From SAR202 cluster bacterium bin90 (GTDB lineage Bacteria > Chloroflexota > Dehalococcoidia > Lucifugimonadales > JADFKI01), in NCBI GenBank assembly GCA_002238855.1, contig MPND01000019.1, forward strand, positions 1 through 64,000: a stretch of DNA of 64,000 bases. The letters are read 5' to 3'. Under the pieces are notes generated by a model. The model was not told where the DNA came from. It ran no database searches and saw only the letters and a list, made by a program, of their open reading frames with translations. Each line of letters starts with the position of its first letter. The first letter of the stretch is position 1. Both the position numbers and the translations under genes were made by a program. Shown here one piece after another: positions 35,364 to 44,491 of the stretch.

Positions 35364-38300
35364 TCACCCGACCCCCGCCATTTGCGCCGCCACCGTTCGC
35401 CGCATGAACTCCGCCAGCGCCCTGAGCGCCGTCTCCAGCGCAATCTCCCAGTCCGAGCCCAGCGCATCCATCGGCAGCCGCACCTGCGTATTCCCCACCT
35501 CCGCGTGCCTCCCCAGCGCGCGCTGCATCGCGCGCCGCGCGCCTCCAATCTCTCCGCCGTACCGCAGCACCACCCGGTTGCGCTCCCGCGTCACCGACTC
35601 GATCCCCGCCTCCTTCGCGTACAGCCGTAGCCGCGTCACATACAGCAGGTTCACCACCTGCCACGGCAGCGGCCCGAACCTGTCCCGCAGCTCATCCTCG
35701 ACCTCCCCAACGCGCGCCGTTATCGCATCCTCTCCTTCCTTCGCCTCACCGTCCCAGGATGGGCCTTCCTGCGCCGTCCCCAGAGTTACGATCCGCTGAT
35801 ACATCCGCAGCCGCGCCGGCAAGTCCTCGATATAATCCTCCGGTATGCTCGCCGGCACCCCGATATCCAGCGTCGGCTCCACCGCCTCGCTCTCCACCGG
35901 CGCGGCACTCCCATCTATCGACCTGCCATTCGTGGACGCAGCCCCATTCACCAGCGCCCCCGCAGCCTCGCCGCTCACCACGCCGTTCTGCAGACCCCGC
36001 GCCCGCATCTCCTCCACCGCATTCGACAACAACCGCGTGTACAAGTCGAACCCAACCGCATGTATATTCCCGCTCTGCTCCGCGCCTAAGATATTCCCCG
36101 CCCCGCGTATCTCCAGGTCCTTCATCGCAATGCGGAACCCCGCCCCAAGCTCGGTCGCGTCCAGCATCGCCCGCAGCCGCTTCTCTGCCGGCTCCGTCAT
36201 GCTCCCCGATGGCGGCACAAGCAGGTAGCAGTATGCCCGCCGCGCGCTCCGTCCCACGCGCCCTCGTAGCTGGTACAACTGCGACAGCCCCAGCGTATCC
36301 GCACGGTTGATGATGAGCGTATTCACATTCGGAATGTCCAGCCCCGACTCGATAATAGTCGTGCAAACCAGAACATCCAGCTTTCCCTCCGCGAACTCCA
36401 GCATCACGTCCTCGAGCTCGCCCTCGTTCATCTGCCCGTGCCCCACGCCCACGCGCGCCTCAGGCACCAGCCGCCCGATATGCCGCGCCATGTAGTCGAT
36501 GTTATAGACCCGGTTGTGCAAGAAATACACCTGCCCCTGACGGTCGATCTCCCGCAGAATCGCTTCTCTTATTAGCGCATCACTGTTCTCCGACACGTAA
36601 GTCTTGATTGGCAGCCGCTCCTCCGGCGGCGTCTCCATCGTGCTCATGTCCCGCACGCCCGCCAGCGCCATGTGCAGGCTGCGCGGAATCGGCGTCGCCG
36701 TCAGCGTCAGCACATCCACCTCCTCGCGCATCCGCTTCAGCCGCTCCTTGTGCGCCACCCCGAACCGCTGCTCCTCGTCCACGATCACCAGCCCAAGCTC
36801 CTTGAACCGCACATCCCTCTGTATCAGCCGGTGCGTCCCGATGCAGATGTCCACCTTCCCGTCCGCCAGCCAACGCCCCTGAACCCCCCCACCCCCCTGT
36901 ACCAGCGGGTGCGCCCCAATCCAGATCCCCCCCTCCCCGCCCGCCAGCCGCTCCACCACGCTCCGCTGCTCCTGCTGCGTCCTAAACCGGCTCAGCACCT
37001 CCACACGCGTGGGAAACGCGCTCAGCCGCTGTGAGAACGTCGCGTAATGCTGCTGTGCCAGCACCGTCGTCGGCACCAGAACAGCTACCTGCTTCCCGTC
37101 CATCACCGCCTTGAACGCCGCCCGCAACGCGATCTCCGTCTTCCCGTACCCCACATCCCCGCATACAAGCCTGTCCATCGGCTTGGCAGACTCCATATCC
37201 GCCTTCACTTCCTCGATGGTGCGCTGCTGGTCGTCAGTCTCCTCGAACGGGAAGGACTCCTCCAATTCCGACTGCCACTGCGCGTCCGGCACAAACGAGT
37301 GGCCCTCCGCAAGCTCCCGCGCCGCGTACAGCGCCAGCAGTTCTGACGCCATCTCACGAGTCGAGCGCTCTGCCCTTGCCTTCGCCCTCCGCCACTCCTG
37401 CGTGCCCAACCGAGTCAGGCTAGGCGGCCTGTCCATCGGCGCGATGTACGGCGCAACCCTGTCAAGGTGCTCCAACGGCACATACAGCTTGTCGTCATTC
37501 GCATACTCGATGAATAGGTACTCGCGATCGTCATCGTTGCTTTCCCCACGCGAGCCGGCCTCTCCCTTCACGCCCGTAACCGTGCCCATGAACCTGCCGA
37601 TGCCATGCTCCACATGCACCACATAGTCCCCCGGTGACAACTCCGACAAAAAAGCGTCACGCGCAGCCCGCACCGACCGCCGCCGCGTCCGCCTCTGCTT
37701 CGCCACACCGAATATCTCCACATCGCTGAACACGACCAGCCGTCCATCCCCGACCGGCAGCGTGAACCCGTCGCTCAATCCGCCCGCCGCCGACTGCATC
37801 AGCGTTATGCTCCCTGCCTCTGGCACATCCTCCAGCCCGCCCACCAGTGAGACATCAACACCCTCCCCGCCAAATATCTCCGACAGCCGCCGCGAGTGGC
37901 TGCTCACGGCTACCACAGTCGCCCCATCCTCCTCCGTCAGCTCCCACACATCCTCCACGAATCTGCCCAGGTTCCCATAGTAGTTACCCGCCCCCAGGAA
38001 CGGTAATTCAATCGCATCCCCATCCTGTTCATCCTGTGTATTGATGTTAGCGACCGTCCCATCCAGGGGCGACACCACCTCTGAGCCAGTCCGCAGGTCC
38101 AGCCGCCGTCCGAACCCCTCGAACTGCGCCTCAACATCGCTCCACGACAGGTGTGAAGACGGGAAATTAAGCGGTAGCTCTCCACGCCCCTCCTTCGTCT
38201 CCCGTAACTGATGCCCCCGCTCCTGTATCTCCCACGCCGCGTCCGCAATCTCGTCCGGTCTGTACGCCACCAGCACCGCTTCTTCGCCTGTTCCCGCTGC

Positions 38301-39197
38301 GCCCTCTGTGAAATAGTCAGCCAGCCCACCCGAATTGAAGAACCCTGAGTAAAATCCCTGCTCCTCGACCTCCTGCCCCTCCATCAGCAGCTCCAGCTCC
38401 TCGCGTATCCGGCCTTGCACGCTTGGAGTGCAGTTCCCCAAATCGACTCGCGAAGCCAGCCGCTCCAGTTCCCCGTATGGGGTCATCGCCGGCAGAATCT
38501 CATGTGCAGGCGTAACCCGCACAGAGTCCACCACATCGCCCGACCGCTGTGTTGTCGGATCAAACAGCCGTATGCTGTCAACCTCGTTGCCCCATAGCTC
38601 GATTCGCACGGGCATCTCCGCAGCAACCGGGAAGATATCTATTATCCCCCCGCGTCTGCTCACCACGCCCGGCGCGTACACCGCAGACTCGAATCGGTAA
38701 CCCAGCCTCCGCCACAGATCCAGCAACTCCCCAAGTTCCACCTCTTCGCCCCGTCGCAGCGTATGGCTGCTGCTGTCCATGACATGTCGATTAAGTGTTC
38801 GCTGCATCAGCGCTCCGACTGACGCCACAACCGTCAACGCGTTCTCTCCATCCCACCCATTGATGTTTGACAGCACCCGCAACCGCTGCTGCACCGTCTC
38901 CGTATCCGAGTCCAGACGCTCGAACGGCAGAATCTCCGACTCCGCGAAATGCAGCAAACCCGCATCTTCCCCGCACCATGCCACAAGCTGCTCGTGTAGC
39001 CTGCGAGCGTCTTCAGGACGCGGCGCAACCACCAGCATCGGTGCTCCCACATCCTGCCGCAGGGTTGCCAGCGTAAACGCCGCAGCCTTGGCGGGCGCCT
39101 CCACCGTAAGCCGCCGCGAACTACCACGCATCCCATCCCGAAGCCGGCAATATTCCGGCACGCCTTCCAGAAGCTCCCGCAACACCCCAAGTGTCAT
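35364..39197 (-). CDS. mfd: Transcription-repair coupling factor Mfd
   Basis: The product is about 1277 residues from ATG 39197; the frame could extend 38 codons to a TTG at 39311. It has the UvrB-like N-terminal region, the RNA polymerase-interaction domain (GDYVVHVEHGIGRFMG), helicase motifs (CGDVGYGKTEIALRAAF, VPTTVLAQQH, DEEQRFG, TATPIPR) and the TRG and C-terminal domains. It frees stalled RNA polymerase and recruits UvrA, whose gene ends this window. Two oddities are a 26-codon degenerate duplication in the helicase domain (36800-36960) and a short dispersed repeat in the frame (38019-38045). Typical length is about 1150, so the extra segments are notable. Confidence 0.92.
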   Translation of the reverse strand: MTLGVLRELLEGVPEYCRLRDGMRGSSRRLTVEAPAKAAAFTLATLRQDVGAPMLVVAPRPEDARRLHEQLVAWCGEDAGLLHFAESEILPFERLDSDTETVQQRLRVLSNINGWDGENALTVVASVGALMQRTLNRHVMDSSSHTLRRGEEVELGELLDLWRRLGYRFESAVYAPGVVSRRGGIIDIFPVAAEMPVRIELWGNEVDSIRLFDPTTQRSGDVVDSVRVTPAHEILPAMTPYGELERLASRVDLGNCTPSVQGRIREELELLMEGQEVEEQGFYSGFFNSGGLADYFTEGAAGTGEEAVLVAYRPDEIADAAWEIQERGHQLRETKEGRGELPLNFPSSHLSWSDVEAQFEGFGRRLDLRTGSEVVSPLDGTVANINTQDEQDGDAIELPFLGAGNYYGNLGRFVEDVWELTEEDGATVVAVSSHSRRLSEIFGGEGVDVSLVGGLEDVPEAGSITLMQSAAGGLSDGFTLPVGDGRLVVFSDVEIFGVAKQRRTRRRSVRAARDAFLSELSPGDYVVHVEHGIGRFMGTVTGVKGEAGSRGESNDDDREYLFIEYANDDKLYVPLEHLDRVAPYIAPMDRPPSLTRLGTQEWRRAKARAERSTREMASELLALYAARELAEGHSFVPDAQWQSELEESFPFEETDDQQRTIEEVKADMESAKPMDRLVCGDVGYGKTEIALRAAFKAVMDGKQVAVLVPTTVLAQQHYATFSQRLSAFPTRVEVLSRFRTQQEQRSVVERLAGGEGGIWIGAHPLVQGGGGVQGRWLADGKVDICIGTHRLIQRDVRFKELGLVIVDEEQRFGVAHKERLKRMREEVDVLTLTATPIPRSLHMALAGVRDMSTMETPPEERLPIKTYVSENSDALIREAILREIDRQGQVYFLHNRVYNIDYMARHIGRLVPEARVGVGHGQMNEGELEDVMLEFAEGKLDVLVCTTIIESGLDIPNVNTLIINRADTLGLSQLYQLRGRVGRSARRAYCYLLVPPSGSMTEPAEKRLRAMLDATELGAGFRIAMKDLEIRGAGNILGAEQSGNIHAVGFDLYTRLLSNAVEEMRARGLQNGVVSGEAAGALVNGAASTNGRSIDGSAAPVESEAVEPTLDIGVPASIPEDYIEDLPARLRMYQRIVTLGTAQEGPSWDGEAKEGEDAITARVGEVEDELRDRFGPLPWQVVNLLYVTRLRLYAKEAGIESVTRERNRVVLRYGGEIGGARRAMQRALGRHAEVGNTQVRLPMDALGSDWEIALETALRALAEFMRRTVAAQMAGVG
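36800..36960. repeat. Degenerate 78-base tandem duplication inside mfd
   Basis: The normal helicase sequence LADGKVDICIGTHRLIQ is preceded in the protein by a corrupted copy, LAGGEGGIWIGAHPLVQ, plus GGGGVQGRW. In DNA the copies are offset by 78 bases (36841 versus 36919). The corrupted one is shifted towards C on the plus strand, with runs CCCCCCC and CCCCCCCT. Removing one period restores the family sequence exactly around ERLADGKVD. Confidence 0.8.
38019..38045. repeat. CATCCTGTTCATCCTGTG repeat within the mfd reading frame
   Basis: CCCATCCTGTTCATCCTGTGTATTGA matches the TCCTGTCCATCCTGT family seen between genes at 9931-9975 and 53145-53207. In mfd it encodes the loop NTQDEQDGD between structured segments, so an element seems to have entered the coding sequence without breaking the frame. 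Confidence 0.6.
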
Positions 39198-39350
39198 AGA
39201 ATCCCATCCTTGCTCAAAATACCCGCCTGTTCCGTCAACGCACAGCAAGGCCTCCCCAACAACCGGTCGGTCGGGCAAGCCTTCGCATATTCTATCACTT
39301 GAGCCAGGCAACTTTCTTGGGAAATTGCCTTAATAAAACGTTAAAACTTG

Positions 39351-39379
39351 TTCAAAAAACGCCTAGACGTTGGTATAAT
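39351..39379 (+). promoter_or_regulatory. Promoter of the DUF5679 gene
   Basis: TTCAAA (39351) and a consensus TATAAT (39374) are 17 bases apart, about 70 bases upstream of the small zinc-ribbon gene. It lies in the gap divergent from mfd. Confidence 0.7.
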
Positions 39380-39450
39380 GAGACCCACTCGGTCACACCC
39401 TCATCCTACAATCCTATCGTGACGCATCTCATAATTCGGAGGAAGGTTTG

Positions 39451-39597
39451 ATGGAAGCCTATTGTCTCAAGTGCCGCGCCTCTCGCGAAGTAAAGAACGC
39501 CGAAGAAGTAACCCTCAAGAACGGCCGTCCCGCTACACGTGGCAACTGCACCGTGTGCGATGCCTCCGTTTTCCGCATCGGTAAGTCCTCCGCATAA
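39451..39597 (+). CDS. DUF5679 mini zinc-ribbon protein
   Basis: A 48-residue protein (MEAYCLKCRASREV, VTLKNGRPATRGNC, TVCDASVFRIG) with two CxxC pairs that should bind one zinc ion. It matches the DUF5679 family found in Chloroflexota and Actinobacteriota. GGAGGAAGG lies seven bases before ATG 39451, and a consensus promoter precedes it, so expression may be high. The function is unknown; nucleic-acid or ribosome association is a guess from the size and charge. Confidence 0.85.
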   Translation: MEAYCLKCRASREVKNAEEVTLKNGRPATRGNCTVCDASVFRIGKSSA

Positions 39598-39903
39598 CCC
39601 ACCAGTCTAGCCTCAACATACTTGCAGAGAGACAAGCGGAGTTCGCGCTAAAACTCGCGGAACTCTTCTTATATATCCCCCTGTCGCCGTCAAAATCACT
39701 CAAGCCGGTGATTCTAGTCCTAGGTGCGCTCAAATCTCCAAGCTCACGCGCGCTGCTTTTTCGCGCAGGTACAGACCCAGAGAAATCAGGCGCGCTTGCA
39801 AGCGTACTTGGTTAACCCAGCAATGCCTGTCAACAACACCTGATTCCTACTCAGAGCAGGTATGACGGACTGACACTCAAGAGAATGTCAGCCCGAGCAT
39901 CAC
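39598..39903. other. Intergenic region of about 300 bases
   Basis: It lies between the DUF5679 gene and the convergent MFS gene. It contains a terminator-like stem at 39639-39672 and a weak CTGACA...TGTCAG stem near 39870-39890 that may end the MFS transcript. I see no gene and no RNA gene in it. Confidence 0.5.
39639..39672 (+). terminator. Probable terminator after the DUF5679 gene
   Basis: GAGTTCGCG pairs with CGCGGAACTC (one bulged G) across an eight-base loop and is followed by TTCTTATAT. It lies about 40 bases after the stop. Confidence 0.6.
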
Positions 39904-41451
39904 CTAGAGTTTCCTTATCGAGGGGAACAGGAGCATCAGCACGCTGGCGGCAACTACGACCAGACCGCAGGCTATCAGCGTTGCGGTGGGCGCACCCATA
40001 TTCTCAGAGATAACCCCAGCGGCAAGGTTGCCGGCCGGCATCGCGCCGAATGTCAGGATGTATATGCCCGACACTCTGCCGCGAATCCCGTCGGGCAGGA
40101 TGCTCTGCATAGTTGCGCCTGTTATGGAGAAGTAGCCCATTGTGCCCATGCTTCCAATCGCCACAATCGGGAAAGCAAGCGCGATTGATGGATTGAGCGC
40201 GAACGCCACCATCGACACGCATATCAGGGCAATGCAGCCTAGGATCATCAAGCCCTTGTGCGGCACATCGCCTATCGACGCAAGCAACAGCGTGCCGGTG
40301 AGGAAGCCCGCACCCACCGCGGACATGAGCAAGCCGAGCGTCGCAGGTCCGACATCGTACACCTCGGCTGCATACACCGGAATCAGGCCGTGCAGGAATG
40401 GCGAGATGAGCACAGTCGGCAGGAATCCGAATAGCATTAGTCCGAGGACGACCGGCGTATCGCGGATGTAGCGCACCCCTTCAAGTATTTCCGAAAGGGC
40501 GCCTCGCGCGTTCAGCTTGGGTTGCCCTGAAGTTGCAAATGTGCCTAGACCCAACGCCAGAGCAGCCGCAACCGCAACAAGAACACCCTGCAGCAACAAC
40601 GCCACACCTGCACCAGAAAAGACGATCAGCGCACCGCCGATTGCCGGTATCGCAAGACGCGTTAAGCTGAACGCAAGCGAGTTTAGAGCGAACGCGTTCA
40701 CGAGGCTGTGGCGCGGAACTATCGCCGGTATCAGCGCCATGCGAGCCGGGTCCACTATTACCCATCCGATGCCCATCATGAACACGAAGCTGAACACATG
40801 CCACGCGTTCACGTCGCCGAGAAGTACCATTGTCCCGAATCCCAGCGCGAGGAGCGACTGATATACGAACACACCCGAGAGCAGTTTACGTTTGTCCCAC
40901 CTGTCCACGAGCAAGCCGCCGATAGGGCCGGCGATCAAAATGGGCAGGGCGTCCAGACCCATTACAAGGCTTGTCAGCAGTGCGGATTGAGTGAGTTCGT
41001 ATGTCAGCCAGCCTATGATGACCTGCTGCATCCAGAATGCCCCGCTGAAGAACAGCGTGGATGCCCAGAGAAAGCGATAGTCGCGGTGCAGGAAGGAATC
41101 GAAAGTATGCACCCGCATCGGACGGACGCGGGGCACGCGTGGCTGTATGTGAGGCGCGCGCATGCGAGGCACACGCGGCTTGCGGATGTGGGGGCGCAGC
41201 CGACGCCTCGGTGCGACACGCACGACATCGGCAACGTCAGGTGCGACCAGTATCTCGCCTACGGGATGCGCTGTGGCGACCTCCTGCTGCTCCGGAGTGG
41301 GCTCAATGCTCACCTCAGGCGTAGGGAGCTCCGTAGAAACGAGGCTCTTGACCGGCTGGTCGGTATTTTCCGTTGGCTGACTAGAAGTAAGGTCCGTAGA
41401 TAAAGAGTAGCTTTCAGGTTTGCGAAACGCGCCAGACCTATTCTTATTCAC
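39904..41451 (-). CDS. MFS_3/EntS-like exporter with an Arg/Pro-rich N-terminal tail
   Basis: The transporter domain (about residues 118-515) has twelve membrane segments and family motifs GGLLVDRWDKRKLL and VDPARMALIPAIVPRHSLVNAFALNSL. This is the MFS_3 group of enterobactin- or drug-exporter-like proteins. The first ~117 residues are unusual: an acidic, Thr/Pro/Glu-rich stretch, then a basic segment of RVPR- and RAPH-type units, ending RVHTFDSFLHRDYRFLW where the fold begins. The tail is cytoplasmic and may bind acidic lipid or protein. The frame runs to ATG 41451; internal starts are possible, but the tail keeps coding character. Confidence 0.83.
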   Translation of the reverse strand: MNKNRSGAFRKPESYSLSTDLTSSQPTENTDQPVKSLVSTELPTPEVSIEPTPEQQEVATAHPVGEILVAPDVADVVRVAPRRRLRPHIRKPRVPRMRAPHIQPRVPRVRPMRVHTFDSFLHRDYRFLWASTLFFSGAFWMQQVIIGWLTYELTQSALLTSLVMGLDALPILIAGPIGGLLVDRWDKRKLLSGVFVYQSLLALGFGTMVLLGDVNAWHVFSFVFMMGIGWVIVDPARMALIPAIVPRHSLVNAFALNSLAFSLTRLAIPAIGGALIVFSGAGVALLLQGVLVAVAAALALGLGTFATSGQPKLNARGALSEILEGVRYIRDTPVVLGLMLFGFLPTVLISPFLHGLIPVYAAEVYDVGPATLGLLMSAVGAGFLTGTLLLASIGDVPHKGLMILGCIALICVSMVAFALNPSIALAFPIVAIGSMGTMGYFSITGATMQSILPDGIRGRVSGIYILTFGAMPAGNLAAGVISENMGAPTATLIACGLVVVAASVLMLLFPSIRKL

Positions 41452-41645
41452 CTATATTCTCTTGACACCCCCAATCTGATGGTTCAGCTACTGCATGAGC
41501 CTGACGCATAGTCAATCAGGTGAAAAGATTCTAGCAAAGGTTTAGAACAGTGCACAGTATTATTTTGACCAAAATTCGGACGGAATTTCGTGCCAAAGGC
41601 GAATAAAAGCCCTTTTATCCAACATGTCCCTATTATTGGATCAAT
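41452..41645. other. AT-rich gap between same-strand genes
   Basis: The gap contains a palindrome ATAAAAG-CC-CTTTTAT near 41602-41617, downstream of sppA, possibly part of its terminator. A single loose DnaA-box-like TTATCCAAC lies at 41614. It falls inside the zone where strand composition and gene orientation change. No gene is seen. Confidence 0.4.
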
Positions 41646-42443
41646 TTAACGAAGCCAGCCCGACCAGAGGCGGCGCTCGACCTCGTTGCCGATGGACTCT
41701 GTAAGCGCCTCGGCGGCAGGGTTCATCAGGAGTTGGCGCAGGCTGCGGCGCGGTCGAAAATACACTGGCTTGCGGGGTGCGCCCGAAGTCTCGGCTGCAA
41801 TATCGAGCGCCCTGTCGAGGTCGCCCAGCTCATCTACCAGCCCTAGCTCCTGCGCCTTAGTCGCCCAGTAGATCTCCCCTGTGGCGACACGACGCACGTC
41901 CTCCTCGTCCATCTTGCGCGCCGCAGCCACGATACCGACGAAGGTGTCGAACGAGTCGTCAATGAGTTCCTGCATTTTCTGCTCTTCCTCCGTCGTGGCC
42001 TCACGCCAGAACGCGCCTATGTCCTTGTGCAGGCCGCTCTTGTTCACATTGACGCCCACGCCCATGCGCTGCATCAGCTCCTGCAGCGCGGGCCGCACGG
42101 ATATGACTCCGATTGACCCGACGATTGATGCGTGGCTCGCGACAATCTTGTGCGCGGCGCAGCTTATGTAGTACGCGCCGGACGCGCCCAGACCGCGGAT
42201 GCTGGCGATAACCGGCTTCTTCTCCGCAACTTTCAGCACGCTGCGATACAGGTAGTCTGATGCCGACACGCCACCGCCGGGCGAGTCGATGTCCAGCACG
42301 AGAGCACGGATGTTGTCGTCCCGGGCGATAGTAGCGAATATCTGCTCATAGGTTGGCGATTTTATCTGCCCGCCGATGCTGCCGAACAGCTCCACGACGG
42401 CGATTCGGTTACGGAAGTTTCGAGAGGCTCTGAGTACTAGCAA
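41646..42443 (-). CDS. sppA: Signal peptide peptidase SppA (S49 family, short form)
   Basis: The 265-residue protease has the S49 core: VVELFGSIGG, LVLDIDSPGGGVSASDYLY and the catalytic Ser in RGLGASGAYYISCAAHKI. The general-base Lys is expected on the other half of the dimer fold, around the KSGLHKDIGAFWR region. It degrades cleaved signal peptides in the membrane. A conventional N-terminal membrane segment is not obvious (start MLVLRASRNFRN), so it may be soluble or start further upstream. An alpha/beta hydrolase gene precedes it by 27 bases. Confidence 0.87.
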   Translation of the reverse strand: MLVLRASRNFRNRIAVVELFGSIGGQIKSPTYEQIFATIARDDNIRALVLDIDSPGGGVSASDYLYRSVLKVAEKKPVIASIRGLGASGAYYISCAAHKIVASHASIVGSIGVISVRPALQELMQRMGVGVNVNKSGLHKDIGAFWREATTEEEQKMQELIDDSFDTFVGIVAAARKMDEEDVRRVATGEIYWATKAQELGLVDELGDLDRALDIAAETSGAPRKPVYFRPRRSLRQLLMNPAAEALTESIGNEVERRLWSGWLR

Positions 42444-42470
42444 AGTTATGCTCCATGAAAGTGTTTCAGG

Positions 42471-43346
42471 CTATTGTAATTGGGGAGCAACCGGCACGGT
42501 AGGGTTCTCTACGAACTCTCGCAACGCCGCATAGTAATTCTCTCCACCGACCATGTGCGTGTCGTCGTGGGTCGCGCCCTTTATCTCGTAGAAGCGCTTT
42601 GGCTCATTCGCAGCTTCGAAGAGCTCCCTGCCCATGTGAATTGGGACGGTGACATCCTTGTCCCCATGCACGATCATCACAGGGCTGTGGATGCGCCCCA
42701 TCTTCGAGAGAGAGTCGAACCTGCTCCGCACAAGCAGTCGTGACGGGATGAAGAACGCAATCGCGGGGCGATTGTAGCGCGCCATATCATCGACAGAAGT
42801 GAATGACGACTCGATTATGACTGCCTTTGCGCGGTGACGCATTGCCAGTTCGGCAACGATGCAGCCGCCGAGCGAGCGTCCGAAGAGAACGAGTCTGTCA
42901 TGGTCTATGTCGTCGCGCGAACGCAGATACTCCAGTACGCCTTCTCCATCCGAATACATGCCCTTCTCAGACGGCTTGCCCTCGCTGCGCCCGTAACCCC
43001 GGTAGTCGAAAATGAAAAGGTTCGCGCCGACATGCTGGTACAGGAGCATGATGTTGTACACGCGGTTGCTGATATTACCCGCGTTGCCGTGAAACCACAC
43101 GATCGTGTCGTCGCCCCTACCGGGAATGAACCAGCCGTGTAGTTGCGTGCCATCGGCTGCGGGGAAGTACACATCCTCGAAGTGCATGCCGAGGTCGTCG
43201 GGAGTATTGGTTATCTCTCTCGTGGGGAAGAATGCCAGGAATCTGTCGAACAAGTGATTCTCCCGAGCTGCAATGGTGGCTGCAATACCTGCGAACAGTA
43301 TACAAGCCAGAAATAGCGCTTTAGGCGACACAATACGGAATGCCAA
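42471..43346 (-). CDS. Alpha/beta hydrolase (BEM46/S33-like)
   Basis: The product (291 residues) has an N-terminal membrane anchor or signal (about residues 8-27). It has HGWFIPG, the oxyanion motif WFHGNAGN, YRGYGRS, the nucleophile GRSLGG (about residue 150) and a late His in GATHDDTHM with an Asp in VHGDKDVTVP. It is a membrane-attached esterase or lipase-like enzyme. It lies 27 bases upstream of sppA, so the two are probably co-transcribed. Confidence 0.87.
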   Translation of the reverse strand: MAFRIVSPKALFLACILFAGIAATIAARENHLFDRFLAFFPTREITNTPDDLGMHFEDVYFPAADGTQLHGWFIPGRGDDTIVWFHGNAGNISNRVYNIMLLYQHVGANLFIFDYRGYGRSEGKPSEKGMYSDGEGVLEYLRSRDDIDHDRLVLFGRSLGGCIVAELAMRHRAKAVIIESSFTSVDDMARYNRPAIAFFIPSRLLVRSRFDSLSKMGRIHSPVMIVHGDKDVTVPIHMGRELFEAANEPKRFYEIKGATHDDTHMVGGENYYAALREFVENPTVPVAPQLQ

Positions 43347-43405
43347 TGAAGCACTCCTGTCTATCGGATTATCCCGCTTTGTCCTTGCTATATCCTTAAG
43401 ATAGC

Positions 43406-44308
43406 CTAAGGCGTCTGCGCGCCCCTCGCGTTCAGCACGATGGAGTAGAGCGACTTGTCGGCGCAGATATACAGGCGGTTCTTGTCGGGGCCGCCGAAGC
43501 AGCAGTTGGCGTTGCGGTCTTCTGGCACAAGTATCTTGCCGAGTAGCTCTGCCTCCGGGCTGTACACATGGATACCGTCCGCCGAGCTCGTGAAGATGTT
43601 GCCGTCGGTGTCGCAGCGGAAGCCGTCCGACGCCCCCGGACTTACGACCGCGAACTCGCGTCCATTCGTCAGGCGTCTGCCGTCCTCCACATCGAAGACC
43701 ATCATGTTCCGGGGCTCGCCGGTGTCCGCGACATAGAGCACGCTCTCGTCCGGTGAGAATGCGATGCCGTTAGGCCTGTCCATCGAGTCCACTACGACTT
43801 CCAGCGCGCCCGTGTCCGGCTCAAGTCGGAACACGAAGCAACCCGCGAGTTCGCTGTCCGCCTTGTAACCCTCTCGATTGCTGAGTATGCCGTATGGCGG
43901 ATCGGTGAACCAGATTGTGCCGTCCGACTTGACGACTAGGTCGTTGGGTGAGTTGAGCCTGTTGCCCTCGTAGTTGTCGGCAAGCGTTACAATCGTGCCA
44001 TCGTGCTCCGTGCGGCTCACTCGGCGGTTGCCGTGCTCACAACTTACCAGCCGTCCCTCCAGGTCGCGGTAGTGACCGTTGGTATAGCCCGCCGGCTGAC
44101 GGAAGACCGAAACGCCGTCCGCGTCCGAATAGCGCAGCATGCGGTCGTTCGGGATGTCGCTCCACAGCAGGTAGTCGTCCTCGGCGAAATAGACGGGCCC
44201 TTCTGCCCACTCCATCCCCGTGTAGTGCTGGACAAGTTTAGCATCGTCGGGAATCATCGCGGCGAAGCGGTCATCGTATATCTCGAAGCCTTCTCGATGG
44301 GTCGTCAT
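43406..44308 (-). CDS. SMP-30/gluconolactonase-family lactonase (copy 1)
   Basis: The six-bladed propeller contains the metal-site motifs of the family: EWAEGPVYF (Glu), NRLNSPNDLVVKSDG (Asn) and RPNGIAFSPDESVLYVADT (Asn, Asp). It should hydrolyse sugar lactones or related esters with a divalent metal. ATG 44308 is chosen (300 residues, MTTHREGFEIYD), because AGGGAGG lies nine bases upstream; the longer frame to 44425 has no site. A paralogue is at 55319. Confidence 0.85.
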   Translation of the reverse strand: MTTHREGFEIYDDRFAAMIPDDAKLVQHYTGMEWAEGPVYFAEDDYLLWSDIPNDRMLRYSDADGVSVFRQPAGYTNGHYRDLEGRLVSCEHGNRRVSRTEHDGTIVTLADNYEGNRLNSPNDLVVKSDGTIWFTDPPYGILSNREGYKADSELAGCFVFRLEPDTGALEVVVDSMDRPNGIAFSPDESVLYVADTGEPRNMMVFDVEDGRRLTNGREFAVVSPGASDGFRCDTDGNIFTSSADGIHVYSPEAELLGKILVPEDRNANCCFGGPDKNRLYICADKSLYSIVLNARGAQTP

Positions 44309-44491
44309 ATCGTTGAGCCTCCCTGTGGGCAGTATGCGGTGGGTTCCTGGTGGGAAGATTGCGGCCGTTCGCGTCAGGACTTGACCTTGCGGGAACTTCC
44401 TGGAATGTGCAATCTCTATAGTCATGCTTCGGTGCTATTATATGAGAGATTTCATAGAGTTGCTAACGGGTAAGAGAGAGTTGGTTCTTCG

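Noticed and set aside
41614-41622. DnaA box near the composition switch
   Set aside because: TTATCCAAC differs from TTATCCACA at two of nine positions and occurs only once; no cluster is present.
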